DNA of 64,000 bases from Cryobacterium levicorallinum (GCF_004402405.1 NZ_SOFE01000011.1:1-64000); one strand, 5' to 3'. Positions 54,154-62,724 are shown, numbered from the stretch's first letter. The notes: a model not told the origin generated them from the sequence alone. Numbers and translations are program-made.

Positions 54154-55670
54154 GCTGCCTCTCCTTGGATTATGAGTTGAAGCTGTTCCTCGCTCGCGAC
54201 GTCGTCGCGGTCGAGTTCGCGGTCGGAGCGTCCTTCGCGGAACACGACGATGCGGTCGGCGACCGCGAGGAGTTCTGGTAATTCGGATGAGATGAACAGC
54301 ACCGCATTGCCCTGCGATGCAAATTCACGCACGATGTCGAGGATTTCCGTCTTCGTGCCAATGTCGACACCGGAGGTAGGCTCGTCCATCACTAATATGC
54401 GAGGGCCTGTGTTGATCCACTTCGCCACGACTACCTTCTGCTGGTTGCCGCCTGACAGCAGACTGACCGGCGCATAGGGGTCGGCGACCTTGACGTCGAA
54501 GCGGTTGACGAGCTGATTGGTCAGCTCGCGCAACTTGGTCATGGAAAGGAAGACGCCTGACTTCACGCGGTCAAGCACGGGAAGGGCGAGATTCTCCGAG
54601 ACGGAGTGCTCAAGCACCAGCCCCTGTTCGCGACGGTCCTCAGGAATGAGCGCGATACCCGCCTGCTGAGCCGCCATCGGGGTACTAAAGCGAACGAGTG
54701 TGCCATCGATACTCAGCGTTCCTTGAGTCGGACGGTCCATTCCGGCGACCACGCGAGCGAACTCGGTGCGTCCGCTGCCCATCAGCCCGGCGAGACCGAC
54801 GATCTCTCCAGCACGGATCGTGAGGCTGACTGATTTGAGTACGCGACTGCTCCCAATGTCGGTGGCTTCGAGCACAATGGGAGCATCGGCCAGCAGGTGT
54901 CGGTCGCGATATACCAGGTCAGAGGCGAGCCTCCGGCCGATGATCGCTTCGATGATCTCGGCTGCGGTCAGTTGCGCGACGCCGGCTGCGAGCACGACGC
55001 GGCCGTCCCGCAAAACCGTGATGCGGTCGGCGACCCTGCGGATCTCGTCCATCCGATGGGAGATATAGACGATGGCGATGCCACGGGTCTTGAGCTTGTC
55101 GATAAGTTCGAAGAGGTTCTCAACCTCGTGTTTGGCGAGACTGGCCGTGGGTTCGTCCATTACCAGGACGCTGGCATTCTTGGCCAAAGCCTTAGCGATC
55201 TCCACCAGCTGCCAGTACGCGGTGCCCAGCGTCTCCACCCGCGCCTTGGGGTCGATCTTTACACCCAAACCGTCAAAGATTTCGCGCGCCGCCTTCTCCG
55301 CCATACGGTCATCAACCAGTCCGGCTTTACCGCGGATCTCGCGGTTGAGAAAGATGTTCTGCGCTACCGTCATCGAGGGGATGAGGCTGAATTCCTGAAA
55401 GACCATGCCGATGCCGGCCCGCTCGGCATCGGCGGTGGTTCGGATGACGACCGGCTGTCCCCCGACCTCGATAGTGCCAGAGGTGATCGGATGAACGCCT
55501 TGCAGGACCTTCATTAGGGTGGACTTGCCCGCGCCGTTCTCTCCGGCGAGAGCGTGCACCTCACCGGCCACGATGTCCATGTCAACGGATTTCAGGACTT
55601 CGACCGGGCCGAAGCTCTTGACGATGCCTCGCATTCTTACCGCTGGAGGGGCGCCAGCAGTCTCAGACAT
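54150..55670 (-). CDS. sugar ABC transporter ATPase (two ABC domains)
   Basis: A 506-residue RbsA/MglA-type protein with two fused ATPase domains. The first has GENGAGKST and LVMDEPTASLA; the second has GLMGSGRTEFARV and LSGGNQQKVVVAKW with LVMDEPTSGVD, the second Walker A being of the degenerate kind usual here. It energises carbohydrate uptake. It overlaps the next gene by four bases and the preceding dehydrogenase gene by eight. Confidence 0.94.
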   Translation of the reverse strand: MSETAGAPPAVRMRGIVKSFGPVEVLKSVDMDIVAGEVHALAGENGAGKSTLMKVLQGVHPITSGTIEVGGQPVVIRTTADAERAGIGMVFQEFSLIPSMTVAQNIFLNREIRGKAGLVDDRMAEKAAREIFDGLGVKIDPKARVETLGTAYWQLVEIAKALAKNASVLVMDEPTASLAKHEVENLFELIDKLKTRGIAIVYISHRMDEIRRVADRITVLRDGRVVLAAGVAQLTAAEIIEAIIGRRLASDLVYRDRHLLADAPIVLEATDIGSSRVLKSVSLTIRAGEIVGLAGLMGSGRTEFARVVAGMDRPTQGTLSIDGTLVRFSTPMAAQQAGIALIPEDRREQGLVLEHSVSENLALPVLDRVKSGVFLSMTKLRELTNQLVNRFDVKVADPYAPVSLLSGGNQQKVVVAKWINTGPRILVMDEPTSGVDIGTKTEILDIVREFASQGNAVLFISSELPELLAVADRIVVFREGRSDRELDRDDVASEEQLQLIIQGEAA

Positions 55671-56853
55671 CGGTGGCGTTCGGGTCGGTCACATCCGGAA
55701 CCCGCACCCACTCACCGGTTCGGCCGGATTCAAGAATGGCGTCGTCGACGAGCGCGGCTTGGTAGCCGTCGGCGAAGTTGGGTTCGACAGTTCCGCCTTC
55801 AGCGACTGCCTTGAGGAAGTCGTGGGCTTCGATGATCTTCGTTTCGCTGTAACCGATACCCAGCGCAGGGATAGGCCAGAGCGACTCACCATATGGCGTG
55901 TTCGGGCCGGTATATACCGTGCGAAAGCCTCGACGATCGGCGCGGTCATTCTTGAACGCTACCTGGAGCTCGTCACGGTTCTCGTAATTGAAGAAAATAG
56001 AGCCTTCGGTTCCATGAATTTCGAAGGTGATGTAGTTGTTGCGGCCCCAGGCGTTGCGCGTTGCCTCAAGGGAGCCGACCGCGCCATTGCGAAACTTGAT
56101 CAACGACATTGCCTCGTCGTCGACGTCGACCGCGCCACGCGGGCCGTCAGACGTGGAGGAACCGCCGAGGGCGTCAAAACCACCAGACTGGAGCGGACGG
56201 TCGGGGATAAAGTTCGAGACCAGCGAGGTAACTTCGGAAATCTCGCCGACCAGATAGCGGGCCAAGTCAACCACGTGCGAGCCGATGTCACCCACGGCGC
56301 CCGAGCCGGCGATGTCTTTCTGGAAACGCCAGCTGAGCGGCGAGTTCGGGTCTGCGCTCCAATCCTGCAAATAGGTACCGCGAAAGTTCAGAATGGTGCC
56401 AATAGCGCCCTCGTCGATGTACTTCTTAGCGAGCGCTACAGCCGGGGTGCGGCGGTAGTTGAAGGCAACTGCTGTAACAACGCCGGCCTTCTGGGCCGCC
56501 TCGTACATGCGGCGGGCTTCGCCGGCCGTCGGGGCCAGAGGCTTTTCACAAATGATGTGTTTGCCGGCCTCGGCAGCGGCGATTGCGATCTCGGCGTGCA
56601 GATTATTCGGGGTGGCGATATCGATTACATCGATCCCGGGATCGTTGACGACGTCGCGCCACGATGACGAATAACCGTCCCACGAGTACCGCTCGGCGGC
56701 AGTGCGAGCAAGATCGTCGGTCACATCGACGATGATCTTCTTGATTGGGCGCGCCGGAGACGGCCAGAAGAACATGGGCATCGCCGCGTAGGCGAGGGAA
56801 TGGGCTTTACCCATAAATCCGCCACCAATCATGGCGATATTAATCTCTTGCAT
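55663..56853 (-). CDS. lgdA: Gfo/Idh/MocA dehydrogenase resembling levoglucosan dehydrogenase
   Basis: A 396-residue NAD-dependent dehydrogenase. The opening INIAMIGGGFMGKAHSLAY, PMFFWPSPARP, IDIATPNNLHAEIAIAAAEA and GKHIICEKPLAP, and FNYRRTPAVALAKKYIDEGA are, from memory, extremely close to actinobacterial levoglucosan dehydrogenase. That enzyme oxidises the C3 hydroxyl of levoglucosan. Active-site GDIGSHVVDLARYLVG is intact. It precedes the ATPase gene and lies after an intercistronic hairpin. Other glycosides remain possible substrates. Confidence 0.75.
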   Translation of the reverse strand: MQEINIAMIGGGFMGKAHSLAYAAMPMFFWPSPARPIKKIIVDVTDDLARTAAERYSWDGYSSSWRDVVNDPGIDVIDIATPNNLHAEIAIAAAEAGKHIICEKPLAPTAGEARRMYEAAQKAGVVTAVAFNYRRTPAVALAKKYIDEGAIGTILNFRGTYLQDWSADPNSPLSWRFQKDIAGSGAVGDIGSHVVDLARYLVGEISEVTSLVSNFIPDRPLQSGGFDALGGSSTSDGPRGAVDVDDEAMSLIKFRNGAVGSLEATRNAWGRNNYITFEIHGTEGSIFFNYENRDELQVAFKNDRADRRGFRTVYTGPNTPYGESLWPIPALGIGYSETKIIEAHDFLKAVAEGGTVEPNFADGYQAALVDDAILESGRTGEWVRVPDVTDPNATDV

Positions 56854-56914
56854 GACTACCTTTCCTGAGCCACCGGGGCTCGACAGTTCTGTTGATCATC
56901 AATTTTCAAAAGTT

Positions 56915-56948
56915 CTCGTGGGGCGACCGTTTTCGGCCGCCCCACGAG
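56915..56948 (-). terminator. intercistronic hairpin after the binding-protein gene
   Basis: CTCGTGGGGCG and CGCCCCACGAG are perfect 11-base inverse repeats, with further CC/GG pairing, around GTTTTC. On the minus strand AACTTTTGAAAATT follows. It lies 15 bases after the lipoprotein stop and probably stabilises or partly terminates the message, so more binding protein than downstream enzymes is made. Confidence 0.75.
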
Positions 56949-56962
56949 TCGATCATCGGTTA

Positions 56963-58123
56963 TTAGTCGACGTAGGCATCCTTGATGGCAGCCGGCGGAG
57001 CCGAGTGGTAAACGGTCTCCCAAGCCTCAAGAACGTTCTTGTGGTCGACGGGCAGCGAGCTCAGCGCGACGTAGGCCGGAACCTCCAGACCGAGCATACT
57101 GAGCGCGGCGAGGTCGGCCTCGGCGATTCCCTGGTCATAGGGAAGCTGGGCTCCGAGGCCAACGATCATCTGATTCTTCGCCAGAGCGATCGCCACGTTC
57201 GTGCCGAGGTCTTCGGTGGCGATCTTGATGTCGGTGCGACCGGTCTCTCGGGCAGCGGCCATCACGCCCTCCGCTGGCACGTCCCAAACAGCCCAAATAC
57301 CGTCGAGGTCGGGGTTTTTGGTGAGCATGGCGTTGGCCACGCCTTGGGCATCGCCGGCGAAGTCAGGCCCGGCGATTCCTTGCTCCTGAATGATTTCAAT
57401 ATCGGGGAACTCGTCGGTGATCGTTTTCGTGAAGCCAGCGTATCGCTGCTGGGTGACGAAGAAGTCGGCCTCGTGATAGATCACGCCGATCGTTCCTTGG
57501 CCACCGAGGGAGCGGGCGAGGAGGTATGCCGAGGTGACCCCGTTACCGTAGTTGTCGGCTGACACCATCGAGACATAATCTTCACCGGCGACGAAGCCCT
57601 GGGGCACATTGTCCATAAAAACTAGTTTGACGCCCTGTTCACTGGCCTTGCGGTAGGCACTAGCCGTTGCCACAGGATCGGTGGGAATGGACACGATGAT
57701 ATCGGGGTCCTGCGCCAGAACCGTCTCGATGTTGGCGACTTGCGTGGCCGGGTTGAAGTTAGCATCCGTGGTTGCGATGACTTCGATGCCGAGACGGTCG
57801 AATTCCGCGTTCAGGCCGGCGATTTGGGCGTTCGCCCAGTCGTTTCCACCGTAGTGCATCACAATCGCGGCGGTGAGGCCCATACCCGCGATCTCGGTTG
57901 CCTGCTCGTCGGTTACAGTCGTGGTGTCGACCGAGGCGGGCTCTTCGCCGTTGGGGCCGATGCTGAAAACCTTGCCGGTGATGTCCGCGAGGGCCGCATC
58001 AATCTGAGCGGTGACCTCGGGTGCAACCTCGGTTGCGGTGGATTGCGCAGACGGGGTGCACCCCGTCAACGCGAATAGACCCGCGGCCGCAACTGCGGCG
58101 ACAAGCGTTGTTGAAACTTTCAT
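56963..58123 (-). CDS. sugar-binding lipoprotein of ABC transporter
   Basis: A 386-residue periplasmic-binding-type protein. Residues 1-22 are a lipoprotein signal (LVAAVAAAGLFALTGC). The mature protein is a type I sugar-binding fold (VMHYGGNDWANAQIAGLNAE, DPDIIVSIPTDPVATAS, GIAGPDFAGDAQGVANAML, IWAVWDVPAEG). It captures the sugar for the permease and ATPase coded downstream. The gene lies 40 bases after the first isomerase. Confidence 0.92.
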   Translation of the reverse strand: MKVSTTLVAAVAAAGLFALTGCTPSAQSTATEVAPEVTAQIDAALADITGKVFSIGPNGEEPASVDTTTVTDEQATEIAGMGLTAAIVMHYGGNDWANAQIAGLNAEFDRLGIEVIATTDANFNPATQVANIETVLAQDPDIIVSIPTDPVATASAYRKASEQGVKLVFMDNVPQGFVAGEDYVSMVSADNYGNGVTSAYLLARSLGGQGTIGVIYHEADFFVTQQRYAGFTKTITDEFPDIEIIQEQGIAGPDFAGDAQGVANAMLTKNPDLDGIWAVWDVPAEGVMAAARETGRTDIKIATEDLGTNVAIALAKNQMIVGLGAQLPYDQGIAEADLAALSMLGLEVPAYVALSSLPVDHKNVLEAWETVYHSAPPAAIKDAYVD

Positions 58124-58163
58124 TCTCCATGCTCCTTTGCTATGAGTAACTACTTGGTCGTGC

Positions 58164-59000
58164 TTAGGATCGTGCGGGGTCGGTAAGCGTTAGGTTCTGC
58201 AGAAATGTAAGACTTTTCCTGGCAGCTTCATCGTTGTCACCCTCGTATCCGTCGAGCTCAACGGTGATCCAGTCTTGATAGCCCGCGTCGATGACCGCAG
58301 CAAAGATGGCGGTGAGGTCCAGGTCGCCCGCGCCCAGCGGCAGGAAGGCGTTGGTCTTCTGATCGAGGTCTTTCAGGTGCACGTACGCCAGACGGTCGCT
58401 GTACTTCTGGATTACGGCTACGGGATCACCGCCGCCTGCGGCGATGTGCGCAACGTCGGCACAAAGACCGATGGAGGTGGCGGCGAAGAGAGCGTCGATT
58501 TGGTCCGGTGCTTGGGCGATGCTTCCGAGGTGAGGGTGATAGCTGGGAATGAGGCCGGCCGCGCGAGCGCGCTCGGCGATAATATCCAGGAAGGCACCAG
58601 CTACCTCATAGTCCTGCGCCCTAGGGCCGGTGGACCGCACTGCGCCGCCGCCGACTACATAGTGGCGCGCACCCGCGAACGCGGCTAGTCGAATCGAACG
58701 ATCGAAGCGGACGAGCTCGTCTTCCTGGGCATCAGGGTAGATAAAGTGTCCACCAGTGTAGACGCCAGCGATTTCAAGGCCATTGGCTTGCACGATAGAT
58801 ACGAAGTCGTCGATCGATTCTTCGAAGGGAAGGAGGTTGCCGTCGAACAACTCGATTCCGGAGTAGCCGGCTGCAGCGATCGCCTGGACGGTTTGATGCA
58901 CGTCTCCCGGCGTCACATAGAAACCCGATCCCAGATCAGTCACTGCGCCGGGCGTACCGACCACGCCGCCCCACGCGTTGGCCTCGTAGGCGAACTTCAT
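58164..59000 (-). CDS. sugar isomerase/dehydratase-like TIM barrel
   Basis: A 278-residue AP-endonuclease-2/xylose-isomerase-like TIM barrel, unlike the 337-residue barrel of the same operon. Marks are YSGIELFDGNLL, IAGVYTGGHFI, GLIPSYHPHLGSIAQ, GLCADVAHIAAGGGDP, YVHLKDLDQKTNAF and WITVELDGYEGDNDEAA. GGAGG lies eight bases before the ATG at 59000. First gene of the leftward operon, under the palindrome at 59051. In the levoglucosan model it would be the second LgdB-type enzyme. Confidence 0.88.
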   Translation of the reverse strand: MKFAYEANAWGGVVGTPGAVTDLGSGFYVTPGDVHQTVQAIAAAGYSGIELFDGNLLPFEESIDDFVSIVQANGLEIAGVYTGGHFIYPDAQEDELVRFDRSIRLAAFAGARHYVVGGGAVRSTGPRAQDYEVAGAFLDIIAERARAAGLIPSYHPHLGSIAQAPDQIDALFAATSIGLCADVAHIAAGGGDPVAVIQKYSDRLAYVHLKDLDQKTNAFLPLGAGDLDLTAIFAAVIDAGYQDWITVELDGYEGDNDEAARKSLTFLQNLTLTDPARS

Positions 59001-59050
59001 CACTTCTACCTCCTTGTAGTTTGTCCTTGCTGGGTTGAAAGTAGCACTTA

Positions 59051-59066
59051 TGACATTAAAATGTCA
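59051..59066. promoter_or_regulatory. palindromic operator between the sugar operon and its ROK gene
   Basis: TGACATTAAAATGTCA is a perfect 16-base palindrome (7-base arms). It lies 50 bases before the first operon gene and 84 before the ROK gene, in an A/T-rich stretch unlike its surroundings, where the divergent promoters should be. Confidence 0.75.
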
Positions 59067-59149
59067 ATAGACAGTTTTTTTGGGCACTCGTTCGGTCCGG
59101 TAGTGTTCTTTTTACTCATTGGTCTTTTCATGATTTGGGATACGAGACT

Positions 59150-60295
59150 ATGTTTTCATCCGGTGCCGGCGACCTCTTTCAGCTGTTCCGCGACGGCCGA
59201 CCGCGAACGCGATCCGAGCTTGTCGACGAGACCGGGTTGGCGAGAACCAGCGTGGTGAACAGGCTGGCTGGGCTCACGGCGATCGGCTTGGTGACTCCGA
59301 AAGGCCTGGCATCATCGTCAGGCGGGCGCCCCGCCGCGCGCTTGATGTTCGACCAGACCTCGAGGGTCTGCATAGGAATCGACCTTGGCGCTACCCGCGG
59401 TGCGGTGGGCGTTCTCGACCTTTCCGGCCGCGTGCTTTATCAGGAGAGCCGGGTGCTTGACATCGCCGACGGACCGACCGAGATTCTCACATGGGCCGTC
59501 GACACCGCGGAGCGCCTACTCGTCGCTAGTGGTCATCAGCAACGGGATCTGTTGGGGATTGGCGTGGGGGTGCCAGGCCCCGTAGAACATTCGACGGGCC
59601 GGCCCATCCGCCCCCCGATCATGCCGGGCTGGGACGGCTTTGACATCCCCGCTTTTGTGCGCCAGCGCCTGATGGCCACGGTCCTGGTCGACAACGACGT
59701 GAACCTGCTCGCACTCGGCGAGCAAGCGACCCAGTGGCCCGCGGTCGACGATTTGGTCTTCATTAAGGTGTCCACGGGAATTGGCGCGGGCATCATCCTG
59801 GGCGGAGTACTGCAGCGCGGTTCCCGGGGCTCAGCAGGCGACATTGGACATGTACTGGTGCCCGGAACGGCCAACGATCGTGACCTTGAGGCGACGGCCA
59901 GCGCCCCGGCAATAGCGGCGTACCTGAGTCGGGATGGGGTCGCGATTATCGGGCCCGGTGACGTCACCGGCCGCATCAGAATGGGCGACCCCACAGCGAT
60001 TGCCGCTGCGCGCGCGGCGGGGCGAGCGATCGGCGAGGTCACGGCGATGTGCGTCAGCGTCCTGAACCCGTCTGTCGTCGTCATTGGGGGACAGCTGGGT
60101 ATAAACGTGCAGGAGATCATCGCAGGCGTGCGTGAAGTGGTGTACCGGCGATCGATTCCCCTAGCCAATCAGCACCTCAACATCGTGCCCGCTCGGGGTG
60201 GTCCCGATGCGGGCATCCGAGGAGCCGGGCTCATGGTGCTCAGCGAGCGCTTGGGTGCGGCCGCCGTGGATGAGATGATCGCCGAGCTCGACTGA
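59150..60295 (+). CDS. ROK family regulator
   Basis: A 381-residue ROK repressor. Winged helix about residues 12-60 (RPRTRSELVDETGLARTSVV), then the sugar-kinase fold with CIGIDLGATRGAVGV, GVGVPGPVEHSTG and VSTGIGAGIILGG. The zinc motif that follows GDIGHV in most ROK proteins is lost (LVPGTANDRDLEATASA). It is divergent from the sugar operon and likely its repressor. The ATG at 59150 is chosen; a TTG at 59135 would add five residues. Confidence 0.9.
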   Translation: MFSSGAGDLFQLFRDGRPRTRSELVDETGLARTSVVNRLAGLTAIGLVTPKGLASSSGGRPAARLMFDQTSRVCIGIDLGATRGAVGVLDLSGRVLYQESRVLDIADGPTEILTWAVDTAERLLVASGHQQRDLLGIGVGVPGPVEHSTGRPIRPPIMPGWDGFDIPAFVRQRLMATVLVDNDVNLLALGEQATQWPAVDDLVFIKVSTGIGAGIILGGVLQRGSRGSAGDIGHVLVPGTANDRDLEATASAPAIAAYLSRDGVAIIGPGDVTGRIRMGDPTAIAAARAAGRAIGEVTAMCVSVLNPSVVVIGGQLGINVQEIIAGVREVVYRRSIPLANQHLNIVPARGGPDAGIRGAGLMVLSERLGAAAVDEMIAELD

Positions 60296-60595
60296 ATGCA
60301 GTTGCACGAGCATCCACCCATCGGTCGGGTTCGGGTTTTGACGCATGGAAAATCTAAAAATACGGTGTTGATCAAGTAAAACACGACTCATAAGGACTCT
60401 CGTTTTACCCATCAGAGATGGCATCTCGTCGCTGCTTGTTTCTCAGAGGTGTCAAGCCGTTTCGACATCGTTGGACGACCCAAATTTCATGTCGGCGGAC
60501 GCGTTGGTCTTGGCGATGTTTTCGGCGGTGAAAGCCAGGCAAACTGAACTCGTCGATGGATAGGCACTACTCCCCGGATACCTCGGCGCGAACGC
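60296..60595. other. intergenic, A/T-richer junction region
   Basis: About 300 bases after the ROK stop. It holds GTAAAAC..GTTTTAC inverse repeats at 60376-60409 (a weak terminator candidate). The leftward frame after 60595 reads a short unknown tail (AENIAKTNASADMKFGSSN), which may be a gene remnant. No complete gene is seen. Confidence 0.5.
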
Positions 60596-61005
60596 GAGTC
60601 TGAACGCGACCGCCCGGCGTTCGGCCTGAAAGGGGATCCCAGCCATCTCATGTGGCAGCAGATCGATCCGGTCGCGTTCATCAGCGACTTCCAGGACCGC
60701 ATCTACCACGTGGATTGCAAGGATACGAAGATGCGGATGGGTGGCGGGCGCAACGGCATCCTCTCGTCTCATCTGCCGTGGGGAGACCCGCGACGCGGCT
60801 GGGATTTCGTCTCGACGGGCCGCGGTGATGTGCCGTGGGAGGACAGCTTTTGTGCGCTGACCGCGATCGGCTACGACGGCCCCCTCTCGGTGGAGTACGA
60901 AGACGCATGGACCGCCTGCAGGGCGCGCCGGAGGCACTCGCTTTCCTGATGAGCTTCGGTTTTGCGCAGCCGAGCACCTCGTTCGATGCGGCCTTCACCC
61001 AGTAG
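60596..61005 (+). pseudogene. truncated, frameshifted isomerase relic
   Basis: RPAFG, then [51 protein letters not shown] and GPLSVEYEDA match the C-terminal part of the isomerase at 51063-52076. At about 60905 one base is lost, and the end continues in another frame (MDRLQGAPEALAFLM, then STSFDAAFTQ) to TAG at 61003-61005. The N-terminal two-thirds are missing. It is a relic of a second, diverged copy of the isomerase. Confidence 0.8.
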
Positions 61006-61124
61006 GTGCCCACGCGTTAAGCTCGGCTCTCACAGTCGCCTCACAGGCTCCCGGAACCAGACCGTTAGGCAGGGCCGCTAACGTTTTAGGCAACAGCAGC
61101 TACAAACGAATGGTGAACTTCCGC

Positions 61125-62012
61125 ATGAGCACTTCCGGCCAGGCCCGCCCGCCCAAGAAAGACCGCCGCGAAGACGCCCGCGAAACCGCCCGCCTCATGC
61201 GCGCCGAGCAGGTCAAGCGGGACCAACGCCGTCGACTCTTTCTGCGCGGAGGCATCGGTATCGGCCTGCTCGCCGTGGTCGCCATCGTCGCCGTGGTCAT
61301 CGTGAACAACGTCACCGCCCCGGCAGCGGCGAGCCCGGCCAACATGGCCAGCGACGGCATCCTGCTCGGTAGCGACGGAACGACGGTTTCCGCCGCCGCG
61401 ACAGCAGCTCTAGAAGCGGATGCCGACCCGATCGCCACCGACCAGAGCGCGCTTGTCGAGACGGCCAACATCGTGATGTACATCGACTACCTGTGCCCGA
61501 TCTGCGGCGATTTCGAGGCCACCAATGGCGAGCAGATTACCGAGTGGGTCACCGCCGGAAATGCCACGGTCGAGGTTCACCCGATCTCAATTCTCGATCG
61601 GTTGTCGTCGGGCACCGAGTACGCCACCCGCGCCGCAAACGCGGCTGCCTGCGTGGCCAACTATGCTCCCGACAACTTTCTCGATTTCAACGCGGCCATG
61701 TTCGCCGATCAGCCCGCCGAGGACACGACCGGCTTGACCAATGCCGAGCTGACCAGCCTGGTTGAGGGGTCCGGGGTGACCTCCAGCGAGGTCGCCAGCT
61801 GCATCGCCGATCAGACCTACTCCGACTGGGTCGACGCCTCGACGCAACGTGCGCTCGAGGGACCGATTCCCAACTCCGACATTGATGCAATCGAGGGAAC
61901 CCCGACGGTGCTGGTGAATGGCGTGAAGTACTCGGGCTCCAACAGCGATGCCGCCACTTTCGAAGCCTTCGTCACTGAGCAGGCGTCCGCTGATGCCGAG
62001 TCGGGCGAATAG
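61125..62012 (+). CDS. membrane-anchored DsbA-family thioredoxin-like protein
   Basis: A 295-residue protein. A charged N-terminus (RREDARETARLMRAEQVKRD) precedes one membrane helix (GIGIGLLAVVAIVAVVIV, about residues 45-65). The outside part is a thioredoxin fold with the CPIC redox motif in YIDYLCPICGDF, then the helical insertion and a cis-Pro loop GTPTVLVNG. It would form or shuffle disulfides in exported proteins. ATG 61125 is preferred over 61110 by family pattern; neither has a good Shine-Dalgarno sequence. Confidence 0.88.
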   Translation: MSTSGQARPPKKDRREDARETARLMRAEQVKRDQRRRLFLRGGIGIGLLAVVAIVAVVIVNNVTAPAAASPANMASDGILLGSDGTTVSAAATAALEADADPIATDQSALVETANIVMYIDYLCPICGDFEATNGEQITEWVTAGNATVEVHPISILDRLSSGTEYATRAANAAACVANYAPDNFLDFNAAMFADQPAEDTTGLTNAELTSLVEGSGVTSSEVASCIADQTYSDWVDASTQRALEGPIPNSDIDAIEGTPTVLVNGVKYSGSNSDAATFEAFVTEQASADAESGE

Positions 62013-62033
62013 CATGTTCGGCCCGATTCATCG

Positions 62034-62099
62034 ACCGGGCCCGGGCCCGGAAAGCGGGCCCACGATCGATCATGGGCCCGGCTCCGCAACCTGGGCCCG
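62034..62099. repeat. GGGCCC palindromic element, copy E
   Basis: The best preserved copy: GGGCCCGGAAAGCGGGCCC, then ACGATCGATCAT, GGGCCCGG, CTCCGCAACC and TGGGCCC. The centre is nearly a perfect palindrome. It lies beside the crcB fragment, in the same relation as copy F to the intact crcB gene. Confidence 0.85.
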
Positions 62100-62105
62100 A
62101 CGTTC

Positions 62106-62193
62106 TCAGCCCAGCGCCAACCCCGCCAACAGGGCGAGCGCAGCTCCACCGCCGGATGCCGGCGTAGCATCCGCGAAAACGGATGCCGCGCCG
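62106..62193 (-). pseudogene. C-terminal fragment of a crcB gene
   Basis: The minus strand reads GAASV, a short interruption, then GGGAALALLAGLALG and a TGA stop at 62106-62108. The crcB gene at 62766 ends AASVGGAALGLWAGLALG. Only the last helix is left. The fragment is followed by a GGGCCC element exactly as the intact gene is, so gene end and element were duplicated together. Confidence 0.65.
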
Positions 62194-62196
62194 CCC

Positions 62197-62526
62197 GTGT
62201 TCGGGGCGGTTCTCGATTCGGCGACCCGCTGCATCCACTTTCACTCTGAACTGGACATCGTGGCGATCAGGTTCGCCTGCTGCCGGCGCTACTACCCTTG
62301 CTACCAGTGCCACGACGAGGCTTTACGGGGCGAACCCGTTCCGCATGCGGCCCGGCGGTGGCCACAGTCCGAGTGGTCGGAGCTCGCGATTCTGTGCGGG
62401 GTCTGCCACCGCGAGCTCAGCATCACCGAGTATCGCCAGGTCGAGCGCTGCCCGCACTGCGCGGCCGAATTCAACCCCGGCTGCCGCCTGCACGCCCACC
62501 TCTACTTCGAGGAGTCCGACGGGTGA
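62197..62526 (+). CDS. CHY zinc-finger protein
   Basis: A 109-residue CHY-finger protein. From the GTG at 62197 it reads DSATRCIHFHSELDIVAIRF, then CCRRYYPCYQCHDEA, ILCGVCHRELSITEY, RCPHCAAEFNPGCRLH and HLYF, giving the full set of Cys/His zinc ligands. Bacterial relatives of the CHY domain of RCHY1 have unknown function. Upstream in-frame sequence is crcB remnant and repeat, so the late start is preferred. It is flanked by duplicated crcB ends. Confidence 0.82.
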   Translation: MFGAVLDSATRCIHFHSELDIVAIRFACCRRYYPCYQCHDEALRGEPVPHAARRWPQSEWSELAILCGVCHRELSITEYRQVERCPHCAAEFNPGCRLHAHLYFEESDG

Positions 62527-62655
62527 CCCGGCCGCGGGCCGATACCTTCAGCCCCCTGAACGCTGGTCATCTCTGGTGAGGTGCCAAAGTTAGCACCTCG
62601 CGGCGGCGCACGCACCCCATTCCGCGGGCTCCCATTTCAGGCCCAATCTTTTCCG

Positions 62656-62724
62656 AGCCCGGGCCCGGGCCCGGAAAGCGGGACCATGATCGATCGTGGG
62701 CCCCCGTTCGCAACATGGGCCCGG
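62656..62724. repeat. GGGCCC palindromic element, copy F
   Basis: GGGCCCGGGCCCGGAAAGC, GGGACCATGATCGATCG, TGGGCCCCCG, TTCGCAACA and TGGGCCCGG keep the layout of copy E. It lies 41 bases beyond the crcB stop at 62766. Nothing else is seen between 62527 and 62765. Confidence 0.8.

Noticed and set aside
55519-56667. Long rightward frame opposite the levoglucosan-dehydrogenase-like gene
   Set aside because: Complement shadow of a well-supported gene; no domain and no start signal.
61006-61124. RNA gene or promoter motif before the DsbA-like gene
   Set aside because: No stable fold or clear -35/-10 pair can be defended in this short gap.
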